Of a stretch of DNA of 64,000 nt, positions 1 through 11,847 are shown piece by piece. Location of the stretch: positions 5,993,749 to 6,057,748 of the forward strand of contig OU744720.1 in assembly GCA_916613615.1 (NCBI GenBank), read 5' to 3'. Every line of letters begins with the position of its first letter. The stretch's first letter is position 1. The translations under genes were made by a program, and so were the position numbers. Source of the DNA: Steromphala cineraria (lineage: Eukaryota; Mollusca; Gastropoda; Trochida; Trochidae). The notes under the pieces are model-generated. The model did no database searches. It saw only the letters and a program-made list of their open reading frames with translations, and was not told the DNA's origin.

Positions 1-13
1 AGAATTTTTTGTA

Positions 14-200
14 TCTCCTAATTAGGAGATACTATCACCTAATTAGGAGATACTAACTCCTAATTAGGACATAAGTAACTCCTAATTAGGACTTATCTAT
101 TACGTAATTAGGACTTAGTTATCACCTAATTAGGAGATACTAACTCCTAATTAGGAGAAACTACCTCCTAATTAGGACATAAGTATCTCCTTATTAGGAC
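14..200. repeat. ~21.5 bp satellite, left block (CCTAATTAGG core)
   Basis: Nine units are visible, with cores starting at 17, 38, 59, 81, 103, 125, 146, 167 and 189, so the spacing is always 21 or 22 bp. Seven cores are the exact 10-bp palindrome CCTAATTAGG; the ones at 103 and 189 carry one substitution. The spacers occur in both orientations. The core fits the CArG-box consensus CC(A/T)6GG and contains TAATTA, a homeodomain-type core; any binding is inference. Confidence 0.9.
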
Positions 201-436
201 TTCAATCAATCAAAACTTTATTCAGCATGGAGGTCATTCAAAAGTTAACCTTTTTTACTTATATACACGCCCACCTGCAGACCTATATATTTTTATCCTT
301 TTACAAATATTTACAATGTAGTTTGATAAGTTGAATGAAATAAATGACATTATAAATATTGACTGGTGATGAGGTCTATACCTGTTTTATGGACCCTAGG
401 AAAACAATATTGATCGAGGACAAAGTTAATGGATTT

Positions 437-488
437 GAGGAAACAATATTGACCAAGGACGAAGTCAGAGGTCAATATTGTTTTCCTC
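437..488. repeat. Hairpin, AACAATATTGACC family, copy 1
   Basis: Left arm GAGGAAACAATATTGACC pairs with right arm GGTCAATATTGTTTTCCTC across a short GC-richer loop containing GGACGAAGTC. A related, separate hairpin lies at 744-799. Confidence 0.75.
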
Positions 489-743
489 GGGTTCATAGAA
501 AGAGGGCTGGACCGAATTCACCAGTTCACAGTTATTTTATTACGCTTTGATACAAAAAGGAAAATACGAAAAAGACTACGTGATCTACCGCAAAAAGGTT
601 CAATTGCTTTTGGACAAGTGGACAATGACGTCATGATCAGAATCGAACCAAATTCCCGTAGTTAGCCGTAGTTTTTGTTGTCTTTTCGTTTTTGTATCTC
701 TGAATAATAAAACAATTATGCAATGGTGAATGTTTTATTGATC

Positions 744-799
744 TGAGGAAAACAATATTGACCTCGGACTTCGTCCTCGGTCAATAATGTTTTCCACGA
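744..799. repeat. Hairpin, AACAATATTGACC family, copy 2
   Basis: Left arm TGAGGAAAACAATATTGACC pairs with GGTCAATAATGTTTTCCACG around a loop containing CGGACTTCGTCC, itself partly palindromic. It shares its arm sequence with the hairpin at 437-488. Confidence 0.75.
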
Positions 800-951
800 G
801 TCTATAAACTTTCTCCTAAACTTTTATTATTATATGAAAGACAAAATATATTATGATATTTAGTGCTTTTGTGAGTCTTTTATAGCATAGATCATGTATA
901 ATATACTTTTAAAGTATGGGCGTTATCGGTCATTAGAAGTTAGACCTAGCA

Positions 952-1262
952 ATCACCTAATAGGTAGATAATAAGTCCTAATTAGGTGAAAGCTAAGTAC
1001 TAATTAGGTGATAGCTAAGTCCTAATTAGGACTTAGTATCTCGTAATTAGGACTTAGTTTCTCGTAATTAGGAGTAAGTATCTCCTAATTAGGTGATAAC
1101 TAAGTCCTAATTAGGTGATATCTAAGTCCTTATTAGGTGATAACTAAGTCCTAATTAGGTGATAACTAAGTCCTAATTAGGTTATAACTAAGTCCTAATT
1201 AGGTGATAACTAAGTCCTAATTAGGAGTTAGTATCTCCTAATTAGGTGATAGTATCTCCTAA
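952..1262. repeat. ~21.5 bp satellite, right block (CCTAATTAGG core)
   Basis: Fifteen unit starts are visible: 956, 977, 999, 1021, 1042, 1063, 1084, 1106, 1128, 1150, 1172, 1194, 1216, 1237 and 1258. Every step is 21 or 22 bp. Most cores are CCTAATTAGG; those at 999, 1042, 1063 and 1128 have one change, the first is less well matched and the last is truncated. The spacers here are mostly of the TGATAACTAAGT type, and the left block holds the reverse complement of that spacer near 113-124. Confidence 0.92.
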
Positions 1263-2707
1263 AAATTTCTCACTGTGGCACTAGGATGCTTCCGTAGTTT
1301 ACTGCTTTTGTGCTTCTCGGTAATAATCTAATTTATGACTGAATGTTGCGGCTTGCCTTGGGTCACTTGTATGCTTTTCGATATAACATTTTGTGAGTGG
1401 TGTATAATACTAGTATAAGCTACATAACAAATCAGTAATAATAACAACACTCTGCAATTGTTACAGCTATCAATTCCTAACTCATGGCACTGTTATTGTG
1501 TAAATCGGTGTGTGACATACGGGGATTAGGAAAGACATCTTTTACAACGGGCCATTTTCATGCTTTTCGGTGCTTTTCTTTTTTTCTAATGGGCCATTTC
1601 CTTTACATCAATAGTAAATTTCAGAATTTTAATGGGACATTTTTGATCCATTGTGCAACTGCAACATGGCCGATTGCCCCTGCTTGGCTGATTTTGTCTT
1701 AACAAACAATCGAGATTGTTTAATTTTGGTTATTTCCATTTTACAGTTGGCTGACTGACAGTTTGTCTGAGAAATGAAAGATCAAGGGACGGCGCATAAT
1801 AACTGAACAGAGATGGAACAATCGAGGTTTTTATCAGGTAATACCATACAAATTTATCATCCAGATATTAATTTTGGAGTTCGCAGTGATTAATCTACAA
1901 AATATTGAGTCAAAGGGACTTGTTGTAAAAGTTCTTTTAAAAAATACCAGTCCACGATCAAAATATGCATTTCGCCAAACACAGCTTAATCTTTATATGC
2001 CCTGTCAGAAATTCTCGAATATTTGATGCAGGACTCGGTGATAAATGGTTACGGTATTTATATTTTCTATTAATTAGCCCTAATTCTGAGTATTTGATTT
2101 TGATGCAGGACTTGAGTCATTCCCGGGTATATTGATATTAATCGCCGATATCGGTGTAACAGTGTTTAGATAATTTTACAAATAATAACCTATTATCTAC
2201 TTTATGAATTTTAAAGCCGTTAATTCAATTGAAACGAAGACAACTTTTACGTGTTATCGATTTTATATGCAAGAGTGGTATTGTTATGGTAATGATAATC
2301 TGTCTTTAATGACTGGCATTTTTTAATTTATTTTCACAGGAGGAAGCTTTATTAACAAATGGTGCCAAAGGTTGGTCTTGATGACATTCATTATCGAACG
2401 TTTGACAGATGAAGAGTATTGAAGACACTCACTCACCTTTCTTGTAGTAATGTTAAATAAACAACATTGAATAAACATCTGATTTGTTATCTATTATCTG
2501 TTTATTCTGATTAACTGTTTAAGTTCAATGTTTTCCCGTGGACATGTATTCAATACAATTTATGCCAGGCAGGTTTTAACAAATAATACACCTTTTTGGT
2601 ATAATTGCCCATATGAATGATTGTATAATTTGTTTGTTTTTGATAATATTGTAAAAACATTTCAATTAAATTTTTGGTATTTAAATATACATATTGTTTT
2701 TTTTACT
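1263..2707. other. No gene recognised
   Basis: AT-rich sequence. The longest open frame (1484-1702, 72 codons) has no recognisable family motif. No tandem or inverted repeat of note was seen. Confidence 0.5.
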
Positions 2708-2711
2708 TTAA

Positions 2712-3067
2712 AGGGGCAGTAGCACGTTTTTAGGGGGAATACAAGGTGATGTCAGGAAAATTGAAATAAATAGTTCCAATTGAAAGACAATGTATTCAAA
2801 CTAAATAAAGCAGTAATAATTCAAATATATAACGTAAAGTTCAGCCATGAGATTCATTTTTCTTACAAAAATGAATTAAAGGTGTTCACACAAAAATGGC
2901 CGCCAATGGATTTTATGTGAAGCCTCATACTTTGTCCTCTGACTATGGGTGATTGGCTTGTGTAATGAGATTGGTGACACTGTCAATATGATACATTTAG
3001 CATTTACTTACAATTATAAGAGAAATATTTAAAATGTAAAATTATCAAAAAACGTGCTACTGCCCCT
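2712..3067. mobile_element. 356 bp MITE with TTAA target duplication (copy A)
   Basis: The ends are inverted copies of AGGGGCAGTAGCACGTTTTT, directly flanked by TTAA at 2708-2711 and 3068-3071. An element of the same length (356 bp), in the opposite orientation, lies at 26575-26930, and a truncated one at about 20846-21030. No open frame of transposase character is inside, so it is non-autonomous. The TTAA target points to a piggyBac-type mobilising transposase; that assignment is inference. Confidence 0.9.
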
Positions 3068-3163
3068 TTAAAGCGAACCAAGTGCCTGGTATTATTTCTT
3101 TTGAATACTGCTTATGCAAAACGAATGTGGAAATGTACTTACACCATATTAACGCGGGAAAAT

Positions 3164-3541
3164 CACGTTGTAGCAACGTGTTTGGGAGTCTACAAAATGA
3201 CGTGGTGACAACATTTTAAATTAACGTAAGGAAAACGTAAAATATGACGTCTATGTGACGTCTCAAGAATGTCGCATTTAGGTAGAAAAACCACGTTGTA
3301 GCAACCTGTTTGGGAGTCTACAAAATGACGTTGTGGCAACGTTAGAAATCTACCTAATAAAAACGTAAAACATGACGTTGTTTCAACGTCCCTACAACGT
3401 CGTATTCAGGTAGAAAAACCACGTTGTAGCAATCTGTTTGGGAGTCTACACAATTACGTTGTCACAACGTCAGAAAGTACGTAATGACAACGAAAAGTGG
3501 ACGTTGTGACAACGTTAATACAACGTAGATTTGTTAGCTGG
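3164..3541. repeat. 128 bp tandem repeat, three units
   Basis: Units begin with CACGTTGTAGCAA at 3164, 3292 and 3420, exactly 128 bp apart, each followed by GTTTGGGAGTCTAC. Within units, ACGTTGT and ACAACGT motifs repeat as short palindromes. The third unit is diverged in its second half and ends near 3541. Confidence 0.88.
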
Positions 3542-4032
3542 GTCACACCTCCTCTCATGTTTTTTTAGATTTTGACACTTTCATCACGCCTTATCACACT
3601 CACAATGAAAGGCACCTATTCTGAGATGTAAATACAAGGTTGTTATCATAATTGATCTTTTGGGGTTAATAAATGGCGTGAAGCTCTTACTAACAAATGT
3701 AGTAAGTATTGCAATTTTATGTCACGTCCTTGACATATATTGATTTTGAGCATTTAATATAAATATTTCTTTATAAACAATCCTTTTTTCCCCCACTTTA
3801 ACAGTGACAGTTATGTTTCTGAAGCTTGTATTAACACCATATAAAATTGAATGTTTCAAATATGACTCGTCAGTTTTTTATATTCTGCTGAGCCAAAACA
3901 TGAAAATTAAAAATATGAATTCCCTTTAGATAACCTTAGATAAACTCTCAAACCCCCATATCTAATGGTTTTCATAATATATAACTCATTTACACAGAAT
4001 ATGGCACCTTTTATGATATATATTGATTATTC

Positions 4033-4215
4033 GTGTGAATTCACATTAGCTCTCTTAGGTTGATGAGACAGAGACTTGTTTCATCACTCCTCATCACACT
4101 CAATATGAACAGCCATGGGAGACGAGACGCAAATACGATATAGTCTATAAAAGATCAAATATATGATCCAAGGACTTCACAGTAATTGTTGTTTATAATG
4201 GTATTAAGATGTTTA
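4033..4215 (+). repeat. Dispersed repeat, GAATTCACATTAGCTCT family
   Basis: This segment starts GTGAATTCACATTAGCTCT, has AGCCATGGGAGACGAGACGC in the middle and ends in TATAATGGTATTAAGA. Similar sequence in the same order is at 18128-18330, 27478-27690 and 53619-53830. A weaker relative may lie at about 3560-3680. No terminal repeats or coding capacity were seen, so the class is unknown. Confidence 0.7.
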
Positions 4216-7200
4216 GAGTTTGGTTAGGGCAATGGGGTAAGTTTGTTTTCTTACTACCACAGAAATCATGTGATGTGGGAGTTGTTCTGGGCATCAATAG
4301 AAAAGAAAAGTACAAAAAGATTCATCATAAAACAAATTTACCGATTTTGACTTTATAAACTAGATATGACCACATTGTTCTGCCTAATTTTCAAAAGTAG
4401 TTTAATTCAGATTAAACCCAATAAATGGCGAATGCAAGAAACAAGAATTTATTCGCATCATTTTCAAAAGGAAGTTGCCAGTCACTTCAATTGTCACGAA
4501 AGCAGGACCATAGATTAACAAATTTGAGCATTAGTGAGGATTTGGGATATCATGCAATACTAAGACAAATCTATTCACTGATGCTTTAAACCAAGTTACA
4601 ATAAGAGCAGAACGGGTTTTTTTGCGTTTTCTTTAATATTATTTGATAAATACATATATTAAACTATGTTTTTCCCAACTAGGCCTTGTCAATGCATAAC
4701 ATTATTTTCATTGCCGTTTCACAGGTAAAATTGTATAACATGCTTGCTTATACGTCACCGTCAACAATGCTTGATAGAACAAACCTGCAAAGCTATTGAA
4801 ACAGGAAGATGCATGCTGCACGTACGGTGACTCAGCAACTGTGTTATTCACAACAAAAGCTATGCATGAACTCGTGAAAATAGTATTTTTGTTCAGGACT
4901 GTAGTCACACTGAAGACAACGTGATTTTGTAAAATTATTTCATATTTTTTAACCGCCTTAGATATACAAGTAAAGGAAATGTGATTGATAGATATTGTAC
5001 ATAGAATATTTGAAACGTTATATTCTTACTCATTTATATATTATAGCTTGCATCAGAAACATGCATTTAGCTCTCCGTGAGTACTTTATGAATATTGTTT
5101 ATATCCCTAAGTATAATGCAAATGATTCGCTCTGGTTTTTAGGCATCTATTCTATCAATTTGGAATACTATGATTTAAAGAACAAGTTTGATTTTACTAC
5201 TAGTATTTTACTACAATTAAACTCAATTAGATTAACAGGTTAATAAGCATCGATGTTTTTATATCATTTGCCTCATATTGCATTACGCATTTTCCGATTC
5301 GTTAGCACACAATTGATACAGTCATAATTCGTGCAAAAAAACATTCTTTACATGAGAAAAGTTCATCCTAATTAGCAGTTTGCTCGTAGACTTCTTATTA
5401 TTGTATATACCAAGGACATTCATTCAAGACTCACATGGAAGTCTATAAATAATACACGGTGTCGTGAACATTAAGATAGAACATATCGGGTTAACAAAAC
5501 AGCCCTGATATCCTGTCTTGATGTTAGCCATGTGCTTTTGGTTTTCGAAATCAATATTAATAGGTTCATCTGGAACGTCTCCTTACAGAATACAATCTCC
5601 AAGCAACGTAACACATAGAAGCCAAACATGAAACTGTACTGCAAACATGAAACAGTCTATGTTCACATATTCTATCGTTATACAACATAACAGCTCCTTT
5701 AATGGATGAGACCACATCCTTCGTTAGACAAATAATGTGAGGTAGGTATGTGGAAATTGCAGTAATATCAGCAAATGTAAAGATCAATAGTTTTTTCACA
5801 ATACGATTCTAAATTAAGATAAAAGCAAATCTTATCAACCTCCATATGTTTAATTGTTGATATACATGTAATAGTTAAGATAATCATTTGGGCTCATTTT
5901 GTCAAAAATATCTTTTATTTAATTCCCTTTTCCCAGAATTTGCGAGTTTAAGTACATGCTGCAGCCGATATCTAATTGCATTTAAAGGTTTTTGAAAGTT
6001 TAGACTATTTTCTTAATAATACATTTATGCTTTGGATTTTACAAGCAATAAATGTTTCAATGGCTTAAGCATGTTTAACATTTCTATAAAATAGCTTTAT
6101 CAAATGATACGGCTTCACCTTTGAAGCTACGTTGAAAATAAACCTTTGGCTAAATAAAAGAAGGTTAATGAGCAACTTATATTGCGCACTGAAACCGAGA
6201 AGAACAGTATTTGAATCAGACAAATAACAATTTCTGTGTATGAAAAGTTCCATTTTCAACCAGAATTCTGTTACAACATCGCAGTCCATCAAAAACATGA
6301 AACAGGTTTTCTTTCTACGAATTAGAAAAGGAACAAATATCGTTAACCAGGTAAGTACACACTGCTGTAATCAGTGAATTTTCTAAAAGGTTCGTTAGTA
6401 AAAGTTTGATAAGATCAACTTACATGATGGATTTTTCACTTTTTAACAACCAATTTTGACCTTCATCTCGAAGTACAACTAAATTTGATATTTGTGACCA
6501 CAGTACCAGAACTTTCAAACAGTCATGAAACCTTATCCGAATAAAGAGCCTCTCGTCACTAAACTTTGATCTATTGCTTGTTTCATGTGAGATCATTATT
6601 AGGATTGACATACAAAATTGCGGTTGTAAAACTCTCAAGGCAGGTTGGCGATTGAAAAGCAAGAGGTATTTGCTCTCAAACTTCAATCGATGTTTGTTGT
6701 AAAAGAAATCTATTAATCTCGATGAAATATTTGTAAGACTAATTAACCTTCGACTAAATGCACCGACATTTTAATAAATGTGCAAATTTGCAAACCTGAC
6801 TAATCTGTTTCTACTGTTAAACTTTACAAATGTACAATAAAAATGTCATAATAAATTGGGCAATTTGTTGTACACATTGCTTTATTAGTATATTACCAAT
6901 ATAAACATGCAAAACAACTTCTGTTCAAGAAACAAGCGTATTCTTTTAAGATGTATGTTTGTATCTGTTTATGCATGTAGTAAGTAATCACCTTTTGGAC
7001 GATCATGTACAGTAAAATGATGTGTGTGTGTCTATTAAAGTTGCTGCATGACAAAAAAGGCGCTTCTTGTTCATAATGTTTAGCTACAATCATTACCGTT
7101 GCCATGTGGCGATTTGACCGTGGCATGAGGTCGCAAGTAACCGCTCATGTCAAGCAGTTTTGGACGGAAATCACAACTTGTCCGACAACAGAATCATCTT

Positions 7201-8888
7201 AACGCTCTGAAGTTTGTAGTCGTAAAAACACGTGGTCCTCATATTGATCAACAGATTTCTGTCAAATAAATAACAGAATACTTGCTTCGTAGTTACGTGA
7301 TTCACTTTTGTCATCCAAGTCTCCAAATTGCCGTTTCGACATCACATCACTCTGGATTGACCATGTGTGTCGTAGCGAAATAGTGAATAAAAGATTTGGA
7401 CCTGATATTCTCCTTTTACTTCCTAGTTTTCAGTTTGAAAACATTTTGAAATCGAACTGGTGTATCAAGGTTCTAAAACTGGTTTTGATATTTCAAATCA
7501 ACTAAAAGAACAATTAAATTCCTATTTGTAGTCCTATTGCGGTTTCCAAATACACAACCATCTACTTTTCGCTTCATTACAAATCACAAGTCGATTTAAG
7601 TAGTTCATTGTTGATTAAAACATGTAAATATGATATCAACCTTTCGACGAAAGATTTTTCTACCGAGTTCTCTGTTTCTTTTCCCAATAGCTGAATTGCA
7701 TCACGAACCGCTTGCAAAAATAACAAAGAGGCTTTAAGCAAGTGTGTCATCTCAGGGCATATTTCCAATCAACGCGTTCTGTATTCTAGCATCTGTACAC
7801 AAAATGAATTTATACACTTTCTTAACAAATACATGTACTTTTTTTTTAAAAGACAAAGTCAATTTTTAAAAAGAGATTAATATAATTTGATATTTTATGC
7901 TTCTTACAATAACATGTAAACTACAAATATATTTTTGTTAAAATCCATAAACCAAAACTTACCAAAACGAAAACATCTTTAATCTTAATACATGTCATAC
8001 AGCATATATCAATCCATCCACTATGTCAGAAAAATCAGTAATTCTTGGAATCGTGTAGTCAAATGCGTCTGGCTCTGAATGGGTAATTATCCCATCATGA
8101 TCGACATCATGCAAAAGGTAATAACTTCTGACATCAATCTTGTGACTCAACATGTGACTCACAATAATCACGGACAGACTTTTCTTTCTTTACTACCCCT
8201 CAAATTGACTGACAATACATAACATTTCACCATGAGTACAAGTATTTGACTACACAGAAATAGAGACTAGTCTTTGGGTTGGAAGTTATACGTAATTGTT
8301 TCATCGAAACCTAGTAATGAACATTTCTTTGCCATGTCAAAATAATTTTTCCTAATGCATGGTAGAACAAGATAAATGGCAGATTTGTATTCATCAGGCT
8401 AACGATTGTTAACCACGCCGAGAATAACTCTATTGATGTTTAAGATGTTTAACATATTTCATCTGCTGACATGCTTAAGGATCAAAGAAAAGAGATCATT
8501 AAGAATCCGGAAAAACACTTCATGCTTAAACCATTCTGGGTTTTTTAAGTGTAAAATTCATGGATTATACAGATGTAAGACTGAATTATGATTTACCATC
8601 TTCAGTTACATCATATGGTGATGAGCTGTACTCTGGACACAAGTATCTTCTTTGTAAAAGATGGAACATGTTGTTCATGAATTTTCATAACTGTTTTGGA
8701 CGATTGGCGGAAATAGCCTTCTATTTGTTAACCTCTCCTGAAACTTTGAGTTCTTTGGTGTTCTGAGAGTCGTCCAGATAATGGAACATACGGTGATAAT
8801 GCAATGTAATAAAGGAAATGTTTTAATGCAAATATGTTAATGTAAATCGATTTATCATACAATGGATAGTGTTCTCGGCATAATAAAG
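4216..8888. other. AT-rich region with no recognised gene
   Basis: Open frames are all under 90 codons, on both strands, and overlap one another. None shows a conserved domain motif that I can identify. A minus-strand frame at 5566-5799 is hydrophobic but has no family signature. Distant exons of a host gene cannot be excluded without a protein search. Confidence 0.45.
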
Positions 8889-8915
8889 CCAACGGATATT
8901 TTCGATATCCGTTGG
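8889..8915. repeat. Short perfect hairpin
   Basis: CCAACGGATAT and ATATCCGTTGG flank a five-base loop. An AGGTCAAGGTC motif follows at about 8948-8958. Confidence 0.7.
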
Positions 8916-9352
8916 GGTCATATACGGATAGAGATGCTAATTTCAAAGGTCAAGGTCGGAACTTCTTTTGAAAATTCCGATGACGTCACAAGCGTTAATA
9001 TTTTGAACGCCTTTGGTAACGGAGAGAGACGTGAAAATATAAATACTACAATGTATAGACACTAATTTAGGAAAAAGCAACAAAACTGTATGGTTCTTTA
9101 GCCACGTGTATGACTTAGCAGTGGAAAAACACTGCCATCGTGAGTTGAATGAACGGACCGAACAATTTTACTCACAGGTACCAAAGGAAGTTCAAGATTC
9201 ATGCTTAAACGCTTCATTTTCCGTTCTTCAGTGCTCTTTACTTTAGGCTTGTTTAGCTTTAGTTAGAGAATACACAGCCTATCTTCTTGTTTAGTTCTCC
9301 GTTTATGTTGTTTTTTTCAACGCAAGCTGCCATTGCAACTTAGCCGAAGGGA

Positions 9353-9445
9353 AGCAACTCTTGCCCCTGAGTGAGATAGACTCGCCCTCTTTTTTACTGG
9401 AAGGCGATAGAACGTGTGTTCGAATCCGTCAAAGACACGCTTAAA
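9353..9445 (+). repeat. tRNA-like segment, possible SINE head
   Basis: GTTCGAATCC near 9419-9428 matches the internal B-box (T-arm) of tRNA-type promoters. Upstream GAGATAGACTCGCC could be a D-arm/A-box remnant. A clean tRNA cloverleaf cannot be drawn by eye, so a decayed tRNA-derived SINE fits better than a functional tRNA gene. Confidence 0.3.
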
Positions 9446-9702
9446 TGTTTTTATTTGAAAATCATCGGTTTTTATAGTCTTTTGAATTGTTAAAAATCTG
9501 AGTAGTGAAAAAATAACTTAAACGGTATTTAAAGCCATTTATAAGAAGGAATTATATTTTGTCAATTCACTGTCACTGTCATTACACCGTTCATTTGCAT
9601 ATATCAATGCGCGCATCTTTTACAACAATGTCAACTATCAAAATGGTATTATCAAGCATTTATTTCGAATAAAATTTGAAATGACATTGTATGATAAAGA
9701 TG

Positions 9703-9844
9703 TTATCATGCTCGTGTGTTTTGGGATCGTGAATATCCTGCATTAGGAATAAACACTATGTATTTAGCTCGCCAAGGCTCGCAAAATACAATGTTTATTC
9801 CTAATGCAGGATATTTACGATCCCAAAACACACTCTCATGATAA
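9703..9844. mobile_element. ~142 bp hairpin element
   Basis: Two arms of about 66 bp run inward from TTATCATG and CATGATAA. They share GTGTGTTTTGGGATCGT and ATATCCTGCATTAGGAATAA, with only a few mismatches. Nearly the whole element is palindromic, with a very small centre near 9774. The structure is that of a hairpin MITE; no second copy was seen in this window. Confidence 0.88.
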
Positions 9845-10359
9845 CCTCTATTTATTGCATTAATACAACCTATAACCCTCCAATAACGTCACTTTATGGT
9901 TCTGCCGGGACACAATATTTCGTAATGTCCATCATGTCGGATACAATTTCTTTTCCAAAGCAAATTACCTTAACTACGTCCCTTTGTCCCGGGCAATTAT
10001 CTAGACAATGCCCTCTGGCCCGGGCAATTATCTTAATTATTATCCTTTACATTTGGAAACCGGCAGATATACAAATAAGGATGTGTATGATGAGCTGCGT
10101 GAAAGGTTGTACGAACATTTCTGTTTTAGCTATCACAACTTTTTAGAGCTCTGTGATTAGGATAAATTTATTTTACTTTTTAAGCATACTGTTTATTTTA
10201 CTGCCAAAACCTGCTTTTATATTTTACAAAAAAAAGAAAACATATTTTATATGGTTAGTTGTATCTCTTATATATGTACATATATTATATGTAGTTTTAG
10301 TATCTATGTTTGTTCTCATATTCAATTTTAATCATAGTCTCTCATAATCCTCAAAGGTC
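9845..10359. other. No gene recognised next to hairpin
   Basis: Two open frames occur here (102 codons from 9838, 64 codons from 10153). The first has no recognised motif. The second is a hydrophobic run expected from T-rich DNA. Two CCCGGGCAATTATCT-like repeats are near 9988 and 10018. Confidence 0.4.
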
Positions 10360-10449
10360 GGCTCATTTTAATGTAATTTTACAATGTCTATTTCTGTGTA
10401 TCTTATGTGAGGTGAGACTTAAATAAACAATCTGTCTGTCTGTCTGTCT
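10360..10449 (+). repeat. Retroelement-like 3' tail with (TCTG)n
   Basis: The segment ends GTGAGACTTAAATAAACAA followed by a pure TCTG run at 10431-10449. A short microsatellite at the end of an AT-rich 3' sequence is a common form of LINE tail, but no reverse transcriptase frame was recognised upstream. It could equally be an ordinary microsatellite. Confidence 0.35.
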
Positions 10450-11640
10450 ATAATTACTGTGTTTTGTTAAACTCAAAGTATCAACTAACTATCACCTTTG
10501 AAAGTAACACAAATCTTATTTTCCTATCTGCAAAAGTTTTTGGAGATATGTCATCCCGAACCTACCTCCCGAACGCTGAACCCAACAGACTACAGAGCCA
10601 CTGAGAAAGCGCTAATGGTCCTTTTATAACAAAGGTCTGTGTTTGGGTGGTTTTATGTTCTTTATCATTATATTTATTTTTGATCTAAGGCTAAGAATAT
10701 TTATTTATCATTCTAAAAATCATTTAACGATTTTTGGATTTTGAGTCAACTCCAAAGAGTCAACGAAACAGGGCATATTAATGCTGGTTGTATGTGCAAC
10801 ACATCCCAAGGCTGACGCGGGAAATAGGGTTTTGACAAGTTACTCGATTAAATAGTATAAAGTCCCCAAACCTCTGCAAGATATTTAACAAAAACCAACA
10901 TAATAAATAAATGAATTCCATGTACGTTCTAGAAAAACGTGATAACGATTACAGAATAGGGAATGACAAATTCAATAACAGTGTTTTGTACTCTTTTACT
11001 GGAAAGGAGTAATTCCATAACTAAGTTGCATAGAAACCTCATAAATTAAGAAATTGGTTCTTAAAATACAAATTCAAATGTTTTATGCAATGATTAAACA
11101 AGCGCATGTTACGAATGAAATGAAAAGTAGTCCAGATTTAGTTACGATACCATTACAGGGTGGATATGCTAATTAAATATGTATCAATACATTGTGCGGT
11201 TTAAAACTTAATTCCATTCTTTATATATTTTTCTTTAATTTTTTTATATATTTACAGCCTTCAATTGCTGTAAGATTGATGTTGTAATAGAAGTGGTATA
11301 TCTGAAATATGTTAAGGTTAAACAGCGTCTCTACTTATTTCTGAAAAAGCATCAAGATTGTCAATGCTTGCTTTACAAGGCCATTGACTTTATGTTCATA
11401 GCGGAGGGATGCGTTTATAAAGTATCTAATTTCAGTAGACAGTACAAGTGCCCAATCTCTGATTTTATAAGATGCTTTACGAATTCCTAAAAGGAAAGAA
11501 TCAGAAACCTCTCAGCACAAAACGTGCACAAAACTTTTGAAACATGACAAAACAAGTATTTGTCACAAAGGTGTCAAGATCCCCCGCCGCAAATTGATGT
11601 GAACAAAATGCATACTGTATACATAGAAACACTTGTCTAC
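10450..11640. other. No gene recognised
   Basis: AT-rich sequence with only short open frames (longest 65 codons at 11293-11490). No repeats of note were seen. Confidence 0.45.
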
Positions 11641-11847
11641 AGTTGTCATGCTACTAGATGCCATTCAGACCACAACAAATCAACTGGTCCCTGGGTCTTC
11701 CATATATAAGCCTCACTGTGACCTTGAAAATAATGTAAAGGTAACCGAAATCGACTGGGCCCGGCGCCTTCCCAATAAGATGCATTGTGTAAGTTATGAA
11801 GAGAATCCAGTGAATGGTTCTTGAGATATCCCGCTGACAAGGGTAAA

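Larger units (their letters stand above)
201..951. other. Unique segment between satellite blocks, with small hairpins
   Basis: This stretch separates two blocks of the same satellite, so it may be an insertion into a once continuous array. It has no convincing gene. A 63-codon open frame at 359-550 mostly reads through hairpin sequence. Related segments built on AGGAAAACAATATTG occur near 396, 437 and 744 in both orientations. A CRE-like TGACGTCA is at 626-633. Confidence 0.6.

Noticed and set aside
14..200. CRISPR-like array
   Set aside because: Regular spacing, but the 10-bp palindromic core and similar spacers are those of a eukaryotic satellite; spacers are not unique and there are no cas genes.
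359..550. 63-codon open frame between the satellite blocks
   Set aside because: It is largely a translation of the hairpin sequence, has no family motif, and shorter parts recur inverted nearby.
9838..10146. 102-codon open frame right of the hairpin
   Set aside because: It begins inside the right arm of the hairpin and shows no recognised domain; composition explains it.
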